Positions 9,502 to 18,305 of a stretch of 64,000 nt of DNA are shown piece after piece. Every line of letters starts with the position of its first letter. Within the stretch, counting starts at the first letter, position 1. A program made the position numbers and the translations under genes. The notes under the pieces are model-generated. The model saw only the letters and a program-made list of their open reading frames with translations, was not told the DNA's origin and searched no databases. Origin of the DNA: Bacteroidales bacterium (GTDB lineage Bacteria; Bacteroidota; Bacteroidia; Bacteroidales; Bacteroidaceae); the NCBI GenBank assembly GCA_015060905.1, contig SUXQ01000006.1, positions 1-64,000 of the forward strand, in the 5' to 3' direction.

Positions 9502-10417
9502 CGACCGTCGCAGGTGGGGAATAATTTATTGTCCCCGCATAGGTGCGGTAGATAAAATAAAAAAATGGCGCGAGATAAGGGCTTATCTTGTAGAAAAGGG
9601 CGTAACGTACGACTATATTCAGTCCGAAGATTATGGCTCGGTGGAACGTCTTGCACGTATGCTTGCCGATAATGGTTATGAAACGATTGTTGTTGTTGGC
9701 GGTGACGGAGCTTTGCAGGATGCTCTTAACGGAATAATGTCGTCGGAGAATAGCGGTAACGTCTCTTTGGGGATAATTCCCAACGGAATAGCCAACGACT
9801 TTGCAAATTATTGGAATATTGGCGAGAGTGACTATAAACGTGCCATAGATTATATAATTGCCGGACGGACAAGAAAAATAGATGTAGGTTGTTGCAAATA
9901 TACTACCGACGAGGGTGAACAGGTGCGCTATTTTATGAATGTTGTAAACATCGGCCTCAGCGCGAATATAGTGGGGATTGCCAACAAGAAGGTCAAGGCT
10001 CCTTTTGCAAAATACCTTTCACATGTCCGGGCAATGATGCTGATGCTTCTGCACCGTAACAGCTACAATATAAAAATGCGCTTGAACAACCAAACTGTCG
10101 AGAATTCTTTTATGATGCTGTGTATAGGAAACGCCCGAGGCTATGGAATGACGCCAAGCGCAGTGCCTTATAATGGCTATCTGGATGTTTCGGCTATAAA
10201 ATATCCCAAGTTTTTCGGCCTTGTTCAGGGAATCTATATGTTGCTTAAGCGTCGCATAATGAACTACAAATTGATGATGCCTTTCCGCACTACGGAGATT
10301 GTGATAGACAGTGTCGGTGGTGCTTGTGCCGGAATAGATGGTCGTCCTTTCGCTCCCACCTATCCGTTGAATATAACAATAATGCAAGAAAAATTAAATC
10401 TTATAATCCCAAAGTAA
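9482..10417 (+). CDS. Diacylglycerol/lipid kinase family protein (YegS/DgkB-like)
   Basis: A 311-residue member of the DAGK catalytic family, which phosphorylates lipid substrates such as diacylglycerol or sphingoid bases. The nucleotide-binding motif V-V-G-G-D-G-A-L-Q-D lies near residues 71-80, followed by I-P-N-G-I-A-N-D-F, the family's glycine/asparagine-rich loop. The ATG overlaps the end of miaA. The first dozen residues are not conserved in character, so the true start could be slightly later. Because the window also encodes serine palmitoyltransferase, a sphingoid-base substrate is conceivable, but the sequence does not decide between lipids. kdsA follows within 10 bases. Confidence 0.82.
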   Translation: MVVARLSDRRRWGIIYCPRIGAVDKIKKWREIRAYLVEKGVTYDYIQSEDYGSVERLARMLADNGYETIVVVGGDGALQDALNGIMSSENSGNVSLGIIPNGIANDFANYWNIGESDYKRAIDYIIAGRTRKIDVGCCKYTTDEGEQVRYFMNVVNIGLSANIVGIANKKVKAPFAKYLSHVRAMMLMLLHRNSYNIKMRLNNQTVENSFMMLCIGNARGYGMTPSAVPYNGYLDVSAIKYPKFFGLVQGIYMLLKRRIMNYKLMMPFRTTEIVIDSVGGACAGIDGRPFAPTYPLNITIMQEKLNLIIPK

Positions 10418-10425
10418 AAATAATT

Positions 10426-11229
10426 ATGACTATACGAGATTTAACTGCTACCGATAATTTTTTTCTGTTAGCCGGCCCCTGTGTCATAGAAAATGAGGAC
10501 ATGGCAATGAGAATCGCCGAAAGAATAGTGGCAATGACAAGCGACAGAAATATTCCTTATGTTTTTAAAGGTTCCTACCGCAAGGCCAATCGTTCGAGAA
10601 TAGACTCTTTTACAGGCATTGGCGACGAGGCTGCTTTGCGTATATTGCGCAAGGTGCGCGAGACTTTTAATATTCCTGTTGTGACGGATATACACTCGCC
10701 CGAAGAGGCCGAACTTGCAGCAGAGTATGTTGATGTGTTGCAGATTCCTGCATTCTTGTGCCGTCAGACGGACCTCTTGTCGGCTGCTGCAAAGACCGGA
10801 CGCATCGTTAATATTAAAAAAGGGCAATTCCTGTCGCCGCAGGCGATGAAATTCGCTGCCGAAAAGGTTGTTTCCGAGGGTGGCGAGGGTCGAGTAATGC
10901 TCACCGAACGTGGTACTACTTTCGGTTATCAGGATTTAGTGGTAGACTTTAGAGGTATTCCTCAGATGAAGACTTTCGGTTATCCGGTGATAATGGATAT
11001 TACTCATTCGTTGCAACAGCCCAATCAGACTGCCGGCGTTACAGGCGGAATGCCCGAACTTATTGAGACAATGGCAAAAGCTGCCGTTGCAGTGGGTGTT
11101 GATGGCTTGTTTATCGAGACTCACGAAGATCCTACCGTTGCAAAGAGCGACGGCGCAAATATGCTCAAACTCGACCTGCTCGAGGGGTTGCTCGACAAGG
11201 TGTTGCGCATAAGAGCAGCCATACGATGA
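10426..11229 (+). CDS. kdsA: 3-deoxy-8-phosphooctulonate synthase KdsA
   Basis: Condenses phosphoenolpyruvate with arabinose 5-phosphate to make KDO 8-phosphate for the lipopolysaccharide core. The 267-residue protein starts M-T-I-R-D-L and shows L-A-G-P-C-V-I-E-N, F-K-G-S-Y-R-K-A-N-R-S, T-D-I-H-S, I-P-A-F-L-C-R-Q-T-D and F-I-E-T-H, all typical of KdsA. I chose ATG 10426 because the frame upstream overlaps the previous gene and is not conserved. It lies 8 bases after the lipid-kinase gene. A MITE-like repeat begins 19 bases after its stop. Confidence 0.95.
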   Translation: MTIRDLTATDNFFLLAGPCVIENEDMAMRIAERIVAMTSDRNIPYVFKGSYRKANRSRIDSFTGIGDEAALRILRKVRETFNIPVVTDIHSPEEAELAAEYVDVLQIPAFLCRQTDLLSAAAKTGRIVNIKKGQFLSPQAMKFAAEKVVSEGGEGRVMLTERGTTFGYQDLVVDFRGIPQMKTFGYPVIMDITHSLQQPNQTAGVTGGMPELIETMAKAAVAVGVDGLFIETHEDPTVAKSDGANMLKLDLLEGLLDKVLRIRAAIR

Positions 11230-11247
11230 TTATTTTCTGATATCTTC

Positions 11248-11330
11248 TAAGAAGCTGTTTTAAATTTCTTTCTAAAAAGTAAAAAAAGAGCTATAAAAAT
11301 TTCAAGGACATAAATTTAAACAACTTCTAA
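11248..11330. mobile_element. MITE-like element, short copy (A)
   Basis: An 83-bp AT-rich sequence bounded by imperfect inverted repeats, left GAAGCTGTTTTAAATTT and the right end complementary to GAAGTTGTTTAAATTT, each flanked by TAA. Both ends match, in opposite orientation, the ends of a 194-bp copy at 29944-30137; the centre is deleted here. It contains no coding sequence, so any transposition would need an enzyme supplied from elsewhere. Confidence 0.65.
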
Positions 11331-11402
11331 ATGTAATTTAAACGGGGCTGTCTGCAATTTATGTTGCGCAGTTCCGTTTGTATTTTTATAAACAATCTGT
11401 TT

Positions 11403-13514
11403 ATGAATAGGTGTGCACTATGCAAATATCTGCTTTTGTGGTGGCTTTCAATGGCTGTCGCACCGATCTTTGCGGCTGTGCACGAAAGTGCGGCGGATAG
11501 TCTTATGGAACGTTTCTTTTTGCGCCGGGCAGATGGACTTTATAAGGTGGGTGAGTTTTTTGGCGACCTGTATGTGAAGCAACGTGTCGGAGTGTTCAAG
11601 AATAATCTTGCTCTTAACACCTTCCCGGGTATGACTCGTTTCGACAGAGGGGTGGATAATTATGTTACAGAACTATTCTATCAATTGCATTATACCGATT
11701 ATGGAGTGCTTGAACTGCGCCGTAAAGCCTATAATACCAGCTTTAAGCATGGACGTGGCGAAATTGAAAGGGTTGTGGAATTTATGACCGTAAACCCTTA
11801 TGATGATGCTTTGTTGCAGGACCGTATATTTTCGCCGCTGCACCCCGATTATAAAAAATATTACATTTATACATTGGACTCTTTGTCGTCCTCGGATGGG
11901 ATTACACGCGTTTCATTTTCTCCTCGCTTCGACAATATAAGGCTATTGTCGCGCGGCTGTGTGTTGTTCGACGATTCCTGCAATATTGTTGAATTTGCAA
12001 TGAGCGGGTGGGACGAGCAGAGTAAATTCGATGCGATATATAAGATGAATGCGACCAATGTTGTCGAGGCTGTGCATGCAGACGTCAGTTACAATTTTCT
12101 TGGTAATAAATTAAGTATAGCCGCCGATGGTTGTTTCGCCTACGATTATGTAATTCCGGTAAACAGGGCCGACGCCTTTCGATTAAATGCAAGCGAATAT
12201 GACCTTAGCGGAAGCACCAGCGTTGCGTGGGACACGACAAAAATAGTCAATATGCAGGCTTATGCTGACGATAATCGCCCCTTGAGGCTCGATTGGGACG
12301 AGGTTGAACTTCTTACCGATTTTTCTGATAGCACACAGAAGAGCAGCGGACGAAAAAACATAATGTGGAATCTGGGTGATGCGATGATAAGCAGTCACTC
12401 TTATAATTGGGGCGGCGGAGGCGTGAAATTTTCTCCCATAGTCAATCCCTCTTCGGTCGATTACAGTTCGGGGCGTGGCCTCTCGTATAAATTTTCCATG
12501 AATATACGTAATTCTTTGCGGAATAATCGCGAAATGCGGTTAAAGCCTCAAATTGGATATAATTTCAAACAGAAGGCTTTTTATTGGAATGTTCGTGGCA
12601 ATTTTGTGTATAATCCTTCGCGATTGGGTGTGCTGGGGCTCGACTTTGGTGAGGGTAACAGAATTTACAGCAGTGTTGCGCTTGATAGAATAAAAAATAT
12701 GGCTTTGGATTCTCTGAATTTTGAAAATTTGAATCTGAATTATTTTCGTAATTTTTATGTGGAAACGTTTCACGAATGTGAAATTTTTAACGGCTTTAGT
12801 ATGTTGGCCGGTGTAAATTATCACAAGCGTGTTTTGCAAAGCAATGCAAATAAACAACTTGAAATTTATGGCGTGCCGTTGAGAAAAAAATACATTCAGT
12901 TTGCTCCTCATGTGCGCTTTACGTGGCGTCCGGGAATGTACTATTATATGAAAGAGGGGCAGAAAATAAACTTAGGCTCGAAGTATCCGGTCTTTGCCTG
13001 GGACGTGGAGCAGGGCATGAACGGGGTTCTCGGCTCGAACAGTATATACACGCGCTCGGAGCTTGATGTGCAGTATAAAATGGGGCTGCGTAGCGGGAAT
13101 TTGTTATATATGCGCATTGGTGCAGGTGGGTACTTTTATACAAAAGATGTCTATTTTGTAGATTATAGTTTCTTGAAACAGAGTAATTTGCCTGTGGAAC
13201 GCAGTGAAGAATTGGGGGGCGTTTTTCAATTACTCGACTCGGAGTGGTACAATGCTGCCAATAAATATGCTCGTGCGCATTTGACATACGAAGCTCCCTT
13301 TTTGTCGTTGCAAAAGCTTTTCCCTCGTGTTAAACTTTTCCAAAATGAATACATATATTATAATATGTTGTTTATGTCGCAACTGCATCCATATATGGAA
13401 TTAGGTTACGGCGTTGCGACGCCTTATGTAAATATGGGGCTTTTTGTGAGTTCTCAGAATCTGCAAATGCACCGCGTGGGGTACAAAATAAGTATCTCTC
13501 TCTTTGTCGATTAA
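11403..13514 (+). CDS. DUF5686 family outer-membrane protein
   Basis: A 703-residue protein from ATG 11403, chosen because it gives a compact signal peptide (M-N-R-C-A-L-C-K then a hydrophobic run ending near A-A-V). A second ATG 42 bases upstream is possible. The conserved DUF5686 segment is visible in Y-Y-I-Y-T-L-D-S and I-T-R-V-S-F-S-P-R-F. The C-terminal half is made of alternating aromatic beta strands ending in a terminal strand, as expected for an outer-membrane barrel. Many family members carry an N-terminal carboxypeptidase-regulatory domain; I do not see one here. Function is not established for the family. Confidence 0.75.
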   Translation: MNRCALCKYLLLWWLSMAVAPIFAAVHESAADSLMERFFLRRADGLYKVGEFFGDLYVKQRVGVFKNNLALNTFPGMTRFDRGVDNYVTELFYQLHYTDYGVLELRRKAYNTSFKHGRGEIERVVEFMTVNPYDDALLQDRIFSPLHPDYKKYYIYTLDSLSSSDGITRVSFSPRFDNIRLLSRGCVLFDDSCNIVEFAMSGWDEQSKFDAIYKMNATNVVEAVHADVSYNFLGNKLSIAADGCFAYDYVIPVNRADAFRLNASEYDLSGSTSVAWDTTKIVNMQAYADDNRPLRLDWDEVELLTDFSDSTQKSSGRKNIMWNLGDAMISSHSYNWGGGGVKFSPIVNPSSVDYSSGRGLSYKFSMNIRNSLRNNREMRLKPQIGYNFKQKAFYWNVRGNFVYNPSRLGVLGLDFGEGNRIYSSVALDRIKNMALDSLNFENLNLNYFRNFYVETFHECEIFNGFSMLAGVNYHKRVLQSNANKQLEIYGVPLRKKYIQFAPHVRFTWRPGMYYYMKEGQKINLGSKYPVFAWDVEQGMNGVLGSNSIYTRSELDVQYKMGLRSGNLLYMRIGAGGYFYTKDVYFVDYSFLKQSNLPVERSEELGGVFQLLDSEWYNAANKYARAHLTYEAPFLSLQKLFPRVKLFQNEYIYYNMLFMSQLHPYMELGYGVATPYVNMGLFVSSQNLQMHRVGYKISISLFVD

Positions 13515-13657
13515 CATTTTTATAAAATTTTTCTCTCTTTTTTATAAAAAAAACGGCTTTTTAGTTGTTAATGTGTTTTATATTTCCTAAATTTGAAAGG
13601 TGTATACTTTTGTATGCGCTTTTTGTGTGATTATAAATATAATAAACAGATAAAAAG

Positions 13658-15610
13658 ATGAGTTATTTGCGATTTGAAAAAACGCTCATGACCAACTTGG
13701 AAGAGTCGTTGCAGAAGGAGATTCTGAGAACCAACCGTTCGGGTGCTTACCATTGCTCTACTATCGTAGATTGCAATACACGTAAGTATCATGGACTTTT
13801 AGTTGTTCCCGTGCCCGAATTGGACGAAGAAAACCACGTTCTTCTCTCCTCGCTCGACGAAACAGTTGTGTTGCATGGTGCGGAATTTAACTTGGGGTTG
13901 CATAAGTACAACGGAGATAACTTCAGCCCTCGAGGCAACAAATATATCCGTGAGTTTACATGGGAGCGTGTTCCCACTACTGTTTACAACGTGGGTGGAG
14001 TCTTACTGAAAAAAGAGAAGGCATTTGTACATCACGAGAATCGTATTCTTATAAGATATACATTGCTCAAGGCTAATACTCCAATGACATTGCGTCTGCG
14101 TCCTTTCCTTGCTTTCCGCAGTGTAAGAGAGTATACTCACGAGAATTCTGTTGCAAGTCGCGAATATAAAGCTGTGGATAATGGCATCAGCGTATGTATG
14201 TACGAAAATTACCCCACGCTTTACATGCAACTTAACAAAAAGAACGAATTTGTTTATCGTCCCGATTGGTACAGAGGTATAGAGTATACCAAAGAACTTG
14301 AGCGCGGTTACGACTTTAATGAAGATCTTTATGTTCCCGGATATTTCGAGGTGAAAATGAAAGAAGGCGAGAGTATCGTCTTTTCCGGCGGAATTTCCGA
14401 AATGAGTCCCCGTAGCATGAAGGCAGCTTTCGACCACGAAGAGGCCATCCGTATGCCGCGTGACAACTTTATGCACAGCATAGAGTGTGCTGCCAATCAG
14501 TTTGTCAATGTTCAAGGCGATGAAATATACATTCTTGCCGGATACCCCTGGTTCAAGTGTCGCGCACGTGACCTTTTCGTATCTCTCCCGGGAATAACCC
14601 TGTCGCTTGGCAAAAAAGAACTTTTCGAGAAGATTATGCGCACAGCCGAAAAGGCAATATACGACTTTATGAATGACCGTCGCATTTCGGTGAAGATATA
14701 CGAAATGGAGCATCCCGATGTACTTTTGTGGGCAGTTTGGGCTCTTCAGCAATATGCAAATGAATATGGCCTCGAAGAGTGTCGCGACAAGTATGGCAAG
14801 ATGCTCATAGACATAATAAAATATTTGCACGACAATCGTCACCCTAATCTCAAAATTATGCCAAGCTGTCTGGTGGCCACTCGTGGAACAGATAAGGCAG
14901 TCACATGGATGAATTCCATTGCAAACGGAATGCCGGTTGTTCCTCGTACGGGCTACGTAGTCGAGATTAACGCATTGTGGTACAATGCTCTGAAGTTTAT
15001 ACAGCAGATTGCCGAACTTATGGACGAAAAAGAAGTAGAAGCAAAGCTTATGCGTCTATCGACAATCGCCGGCAAAGCATTTACCGAAATCTTCCTTAAC
15101 GAGCATGGTTACCTTTACGATTATGTCGATGGCGATTATGTAGACTGGAGCGTGCGTCCCAATATGATACTCGCAAGCGCTCTTGACTACTCTCCGCTCG
15201 ACCGTTTGCAACGTAAAAAGGTTCTTGATATTGTAAGTCGCGAATTGCTGACTCCGCGCGGCCTGCGCTCACTCTCTCCCAAAAGCGTGGGTTACAATCC
15301 TAACTATGTAGGCCCACAGACACAGCGTGACTATGCTTATCATCAAGGAACAGTGTGGCCCTGGCTCGGAGGATTTTATTACGAAGCGTATCTTAAAACC
15401 TATAAACTTAGCGGACTCTCGTACGTGGAACGCCAGATGGTGGGATTCGAGGATGAACTTGTACAGCATTGCGTCGGTTCGATGCCCGAACTTTTCGATG
15501 GCAATCCACCTTTCAAGGGACGCGGAGCGGTAGCATTTGCCATGAATGTGGCTTCCATCCTCAGGACAAGCAGTTTGATAAAGAAATATGAACCAAAATC
15601 GGAGGAATAA
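13658..15610 (+). CDS. Glycogen debranching enzyme (amylo-alpha-1,6-glucosidase family)
   Basis: A 650-residue protein with the bacterial/archaeal debranching-enzyme layout: an N-terminal beta domain (about 15-260, including S-G-A-Y-H-C-S-T-I and N-T-R-K-Y-H-G-L-L) and a C-terminal alpha/alpha barrel (about 280-640). Family signatures include A-G-Y-P-W-F, the paired tryptophans of the barrel and R-D-Y-A-Y-H-Q-G-T-V-W-P-W. It removes alpha-1,6 branch residues from glycogen. A TACTTTTG box at 13605-13612 fits a -7 element. The GT4 gene starts 5 bases after the stop and the GH57-like gene follows, forming a conserved Bacteroidales glycogen operon. Confidence 0.9.
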   Translation: MSYLRFEKTLMTNLEESLQKEILRTNRSGAYHCSTIVDCNTRKYHGLLVVPVPELDEENHVLLSSLDETVVLHGAEFNLGLHKYNGDNFSPRGNKYIREFTWERVPTTVYNVGGVLLKKEKAFVHHENRILIRYTLLKANTPMTLRLRPFLAFRSVREYTHENSVASREYKAVDNGISVCMYENYPTLYMQLNKKNEFVYRPDWYRGIEYTKELERGYDFNEDLYVPGYFEVKMKEGESIVFSGGISEMSPRSMKAAFDHEEAIRMPRDNFMHSIECAANQFVNVQGDEIYILAGYPWFKCRARDLFVSLPGITLSLGKKELFEKIMRTAEKAIYDFMNDRRISVKIYEMEHPDVLLWAVWALQQYANEYGLEECRDKYGKMLIDIIKYLHDNRHPNLKIMPSCLVATRGTDKAVTWMNSIANGMPVVPRTGYVVEINALWYNALKFIQQIAELMDEKEVEAKLMRLSTIAGKAFTEIFLNEHGYLYDYVDGDYVDWSVRPNMILASALDYSPLDRLQRKKVLDIVSRELLTPRGLRSLSPKSVGYNPNYVGPQTQRDYAYHQGTVWPWLGGFYYEAYLKTYKLSGLSYVERQMVGFEDELVQHCVGSMPELFDGNPPFKGRGAVAFAMNVASILRTSSLIKKYEPKSEE

Positions 15611-15615
15611 TTGAT

Positions 15616-16884
15616 ATGAAGATATTAATGTTCGGTTGGGAATTTCCGCCGCATATCTCCGGCGGATTAGGTACGGCAAGTTACGGTCTGACAAAAGGTC
15701 TGGCTGTGCAAGGAGACATGGACATCACATTCTGTATCCCTAAGCCGTATGGTGACGAAGATAAGAGTTTTCTTAAAATAGTGGGTATGAACACTGTGCC
15801 CATCACATGGAAAAACGTCGATTGGGACTATGTTTCCAATCGTGTGGGGGCAATAATCAATCCCGATGATTATTTCCGTTACCGCGACCATATATACAGC
15901 GACTTCAGCTATATGCACACGAACGACCTTGGTTGTATGGAATTTGCCGGTGGTTATCCCGAAAATCTTCACGAAGAGATAAATAACTACTCCATTATTG
16001 CAGGCGTGGTGGCACGTAGCGAGCAGTTCGATATAATACATTCACACGACTGGCTTACCTATCCTGCCGGAATACACGCCAAACAGGTGTCGGGCAAGAA
16101 ACTTGTGATACACGTGCACGCGACAGACTTTGACAGAAGTCGTGGAAATGTCAATCCAACAGTTTATGCCATCGAGAAGAACGGAATGGATTATGCCGAC
16201 CACATTTTCTGCGTGAGTGAACTTACGCGTCGTACGGTAATCGACAAATATCATCAACACCCCGACAAGGTAACAACGGTACACAATGCTGTAACCCCTC
16301 TGCCGCAAGAGATTCTTGATATTGTTCCTAAGAAGATACCCAACGAAAAGGTTGTAACTTTTCTTGGCCGTATAACCATGCAGAAAGGTCCCGAATATTT
16401 TGTAGAGGCTGCTGCAATGGTACTCAACAGGTCGAAAAATAAAAATATACGTTTCTGCATGGCAGGTAGCGGAGATATGATGAATGCAATGATACGTCTT
16501 GCGGCCGAGCGAGGCATTGCCGACCATTTCCACTTCCCGGGCTTCATGCGCGGTCGTCAGGTGTACGAGTGTCTGAAGGCAAGCGACGTATATATAATGC
16601 CGTCTGTAAGTGAGCCATTCGGAATTTCGCCTCTCGAGGCAATGCAGTGTGACGTTCCCACTATAATATCGAAACAGTCGGGATGTGCCGAGATTCTCAG
16701 CAGGTGTATAAAAACAGACTATTGGGATATTAACGCAATGGCCGATGCAATTTATGCAATATGTAACTACGACTCCTTGTACGAATATCTAAAAGTAGAA
16801 GGACGTCGCGAGGTTGATGAAATTACATGGGAAAAAGTGGGCCTGAAACTAAGAGGCTTGTACGAGAGAGTAATTGGTTGGTAA
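15616..16884 (+). CDS. GT4-family glycosyltransferase (glycogen metabolism cluster)
   Basis: A 422-residue GT-B glycosyltransferase. The N-terminal domain opens with F-G-W-E-F-P-P-H-I-S-G-G-L-G, the glycine-rich loop of GT4/GT5 enzymes. The C-terminal domain has F-L-G-R-I-T-M-Q-K-G, A-G-S-G-D and the E-x7-E motif E-P-F-G-I-S-P-L-E. It is translated directly after the debranching enzyme. Position suggests alpha-glucan synthesis from a nucleotide-glucose donor, but the acceptor cannot be read from the sequence. Confidence 0.87.
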   Translation: MKILMFGWEFPPHISGGLGTASYGLTKGLAVQGDMDITFCIPKPYGDEDKSFLKIVGMNTVPITWKNVDWDYVSNRVGAIINPDDYFRYRDHIYSDFSYMHTNDLGCMEFAGGYPENLHEEINNYSIIAGVVARSEQFDIIHSHDWLTYPAGIHAKQVSGKKLVIHVHATDFDRSRGNVNPTVYAIEKNGMDYADHIFCVSELTRRTVIDKYHQHPDKVTTVHNAVTPLPQEILDIVPKKIPNEKVVTFLGRITMQKGPEYFVEAAAMVLNRSKNKNIRFCMAGSGDMMNAMIRLAAERGIADHFHFPGFMRGRQVYECLKASDVYIMPSVSEPFGISPLEAMQCDVPTIISKQSGCAEILSRCIKTDYWDINAMADAIYAICNYDSLYEYLKVEGRREVDEITWEKVGLKLRGLYERVIGW

Positions 16885-16908
16885 AAAATTAAAAAGTCAC
16901 GATAAATT

Positions 16909-18234
16909 ATGAAAACTATCTGTTTTTATTTTGAAATTCATCAGTTGAGACAACTGAAAAGATATCGCTTCTTTGATATTGGCAGTGATCATTATTATTA
17001 TGATGATTTTGCCAGCGAGAGCAATGTTACCGAGGTGGCCGAAAAGTCGTACGTTCCGGCTCTGACCACTTTGCTTGAAATGATAAAAGAGAATAACGGC
17101 TACTTTAAGGTGGCTCTCTCGGTGTCGGGTGTAGGTCTTGAAATTCTCGAGCAATATGCTCCGCAGGTGATAGAGCTTATGCACGAGCTTAATGCAACAG
17201 GTTGCTGCGAGTTCCTCTCGGAACCCTATTCTCACGGCCTTTCATCGCTTGTGTCACGCAGTGTGTTCAAGAAGGAGGTTCAGAGAATGAACGATAAAAT
17301 TAAAGAACTTTTCGGACAAACACCTAAGGTGTTGCGTAACTCAGGCCTTATCTATTCAAACGAAATTTCGGAAATGGCGGCTCAAATGGGCTTCAAGGGT
17401 ATGCTCAGCGAGGGTGCGAAGCATATTCTAGCATGGAAAAGTCCCCACTTCCTTTACAACAGTATCACAGCTCCCGGCCTTAAACTGTTGTTGAGAGATT
17501 ATAAACTTTCGGATGATATTTCGCTTAGATTCTCTAACCAAGCGTGGAGCGAGTATCCTCTCTTTGCCGAGACATACGCCGATTGGATTGCAGACTTCCC
17601 CAAAGATGAAAAGATTATAAACATATTTATGAATCTTACGGCCTTTGGAATGGCGCAGCCTCTCTCTTCAAATATTCTTGAGTTTATGAGAGCTCTGCCT
17701 GCGTGCTGCAAGGAGCGCGGAATAACATTCTCTACTCCTACCGAACTTGTCGAGAATGAAAAGTCGGTTGGCGCGTTGGATGTTCCTTATCCTTTGTCGT
17801 GGATGGACGAAGAGCGTGACGCAAGTTCGTGGTTGGGTAACTCTTTGCAGAATGAGGCGTTCAATAAGCTGTATAGCGTTGCCGAGCGTGTGGCTCTCTC
17901 GGATGACCGCAAGCTGAAGCAGGATTGGGATTATCTTCAGGCTGCCGATAACTTCCGCTATATGACAACCAAGCAGAATGGTATTATTACCGAGAAGTGT
18001 ATCTATGAGTCTCCATTCGATGCGTTTACAAATTACATGAATATTCTTGCTGACTTTATTACTCGTGTAAATGCACAGTACCCCGAGGATATTGACAATG
18101 AAGAACTTAACGCTCTCCTTAAGATGATTGCCAATCAGAATGAGGAAATTGTTGCTCTTAATGAAGAGATTGCGGCTCTCAAAAGTAAGCCTGCCAAGAA
18201 GAGCAGAAAGAAAGCCGAGCAAACAGAGGAGTGA
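16909..18234 (+). CDS. GH57-like alpha-amylase homologue with replaced catalytic residues
   Basis: A 441-residue protein with the overall GH57 alpha-amylase pattern: C-F-Y-F-E-I-H-Q at the N-terminus, L-K-R-Y-R-F-F-D-I-G, I-S-E-M-A-A-Q-M-G, L-S-E-G-A-K-H, R-F-S-N-Q-A-W-S-E and L-S-W-M-D-E-E-R-D. Known GH57 alpha-amylases place the nucleophile in F-R-N-T-E-L-I-Y and the acid/base in M-D-Y-E-T-F-G-E-H. Here these read L-R-N-S-G-L-I-Y (Gly146) and M-N-L-T-A-F-G-M-A (Asn242). H-Q-P near the N-terminus is also H-Q-L. The protein is therefore probably not an active hydrolase and may bind or scaffold glucan. Residues 392-427 look like a coiled coil with a Lys-rich tail. Third gene of the glycogen operon, followed by a terminator. 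Confidence 0.85.
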   Translation: MKTICFYFEIHQLRQLKRYRFFDIGSDHYYYDDFASESNVTEVAEKSYVPALTTLLEMIKENNGYFKVALSVSGVGLEILEQYAPQVIELMHELNATGCCEFLSEPYSHGLSSLVSRSVFKKEVQRMNDKIKELFGQTPKVLRNSGLIYSNEISEMAAQMGFKGMLSEGAKHILAWKSPHFLYNSITAPGLKLLLRDYKLSDDISLRFSNQAWSEYPLFAETYADWIADFPKDEKIINIFMNLTAFGMAQPLSSNILEFMRALPACCKERGITFSTPTELVENEKSVGALDVPYPLSWMDEERDASSWLGNSLQNEAFNKLYSVAERVALSDDRKLKQDWDYLQAADNFRYMTTKQNGIITEKCIYESPFDAFTNYMNILADFITRVNAQYPEDIDNEELNALLKMIANQNEEIVALNEEIAALKSKPAKKSRKKAEQTEE

Positions 18235-18253
18235 TTCTCGCTGACGGATATAT

Positions 18254-18287
18254 AAAAAAGCAGAAGTTCTTGAACTTCTGCTTTTTT
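18254..18287. terminator. Bidirectional terminator between the glycogen operon and the DUF4270 gene
   Basis: A 16-bp perfect stem (A-tract, GCAGAAGTTC, two-base loop, complement, T-tract) lies between two convergent genes and can terminate in both directions. Confidence 0.85.
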
Positions 18288-18305
18288 ATATTGCGTTGTA
18301 TGTGT

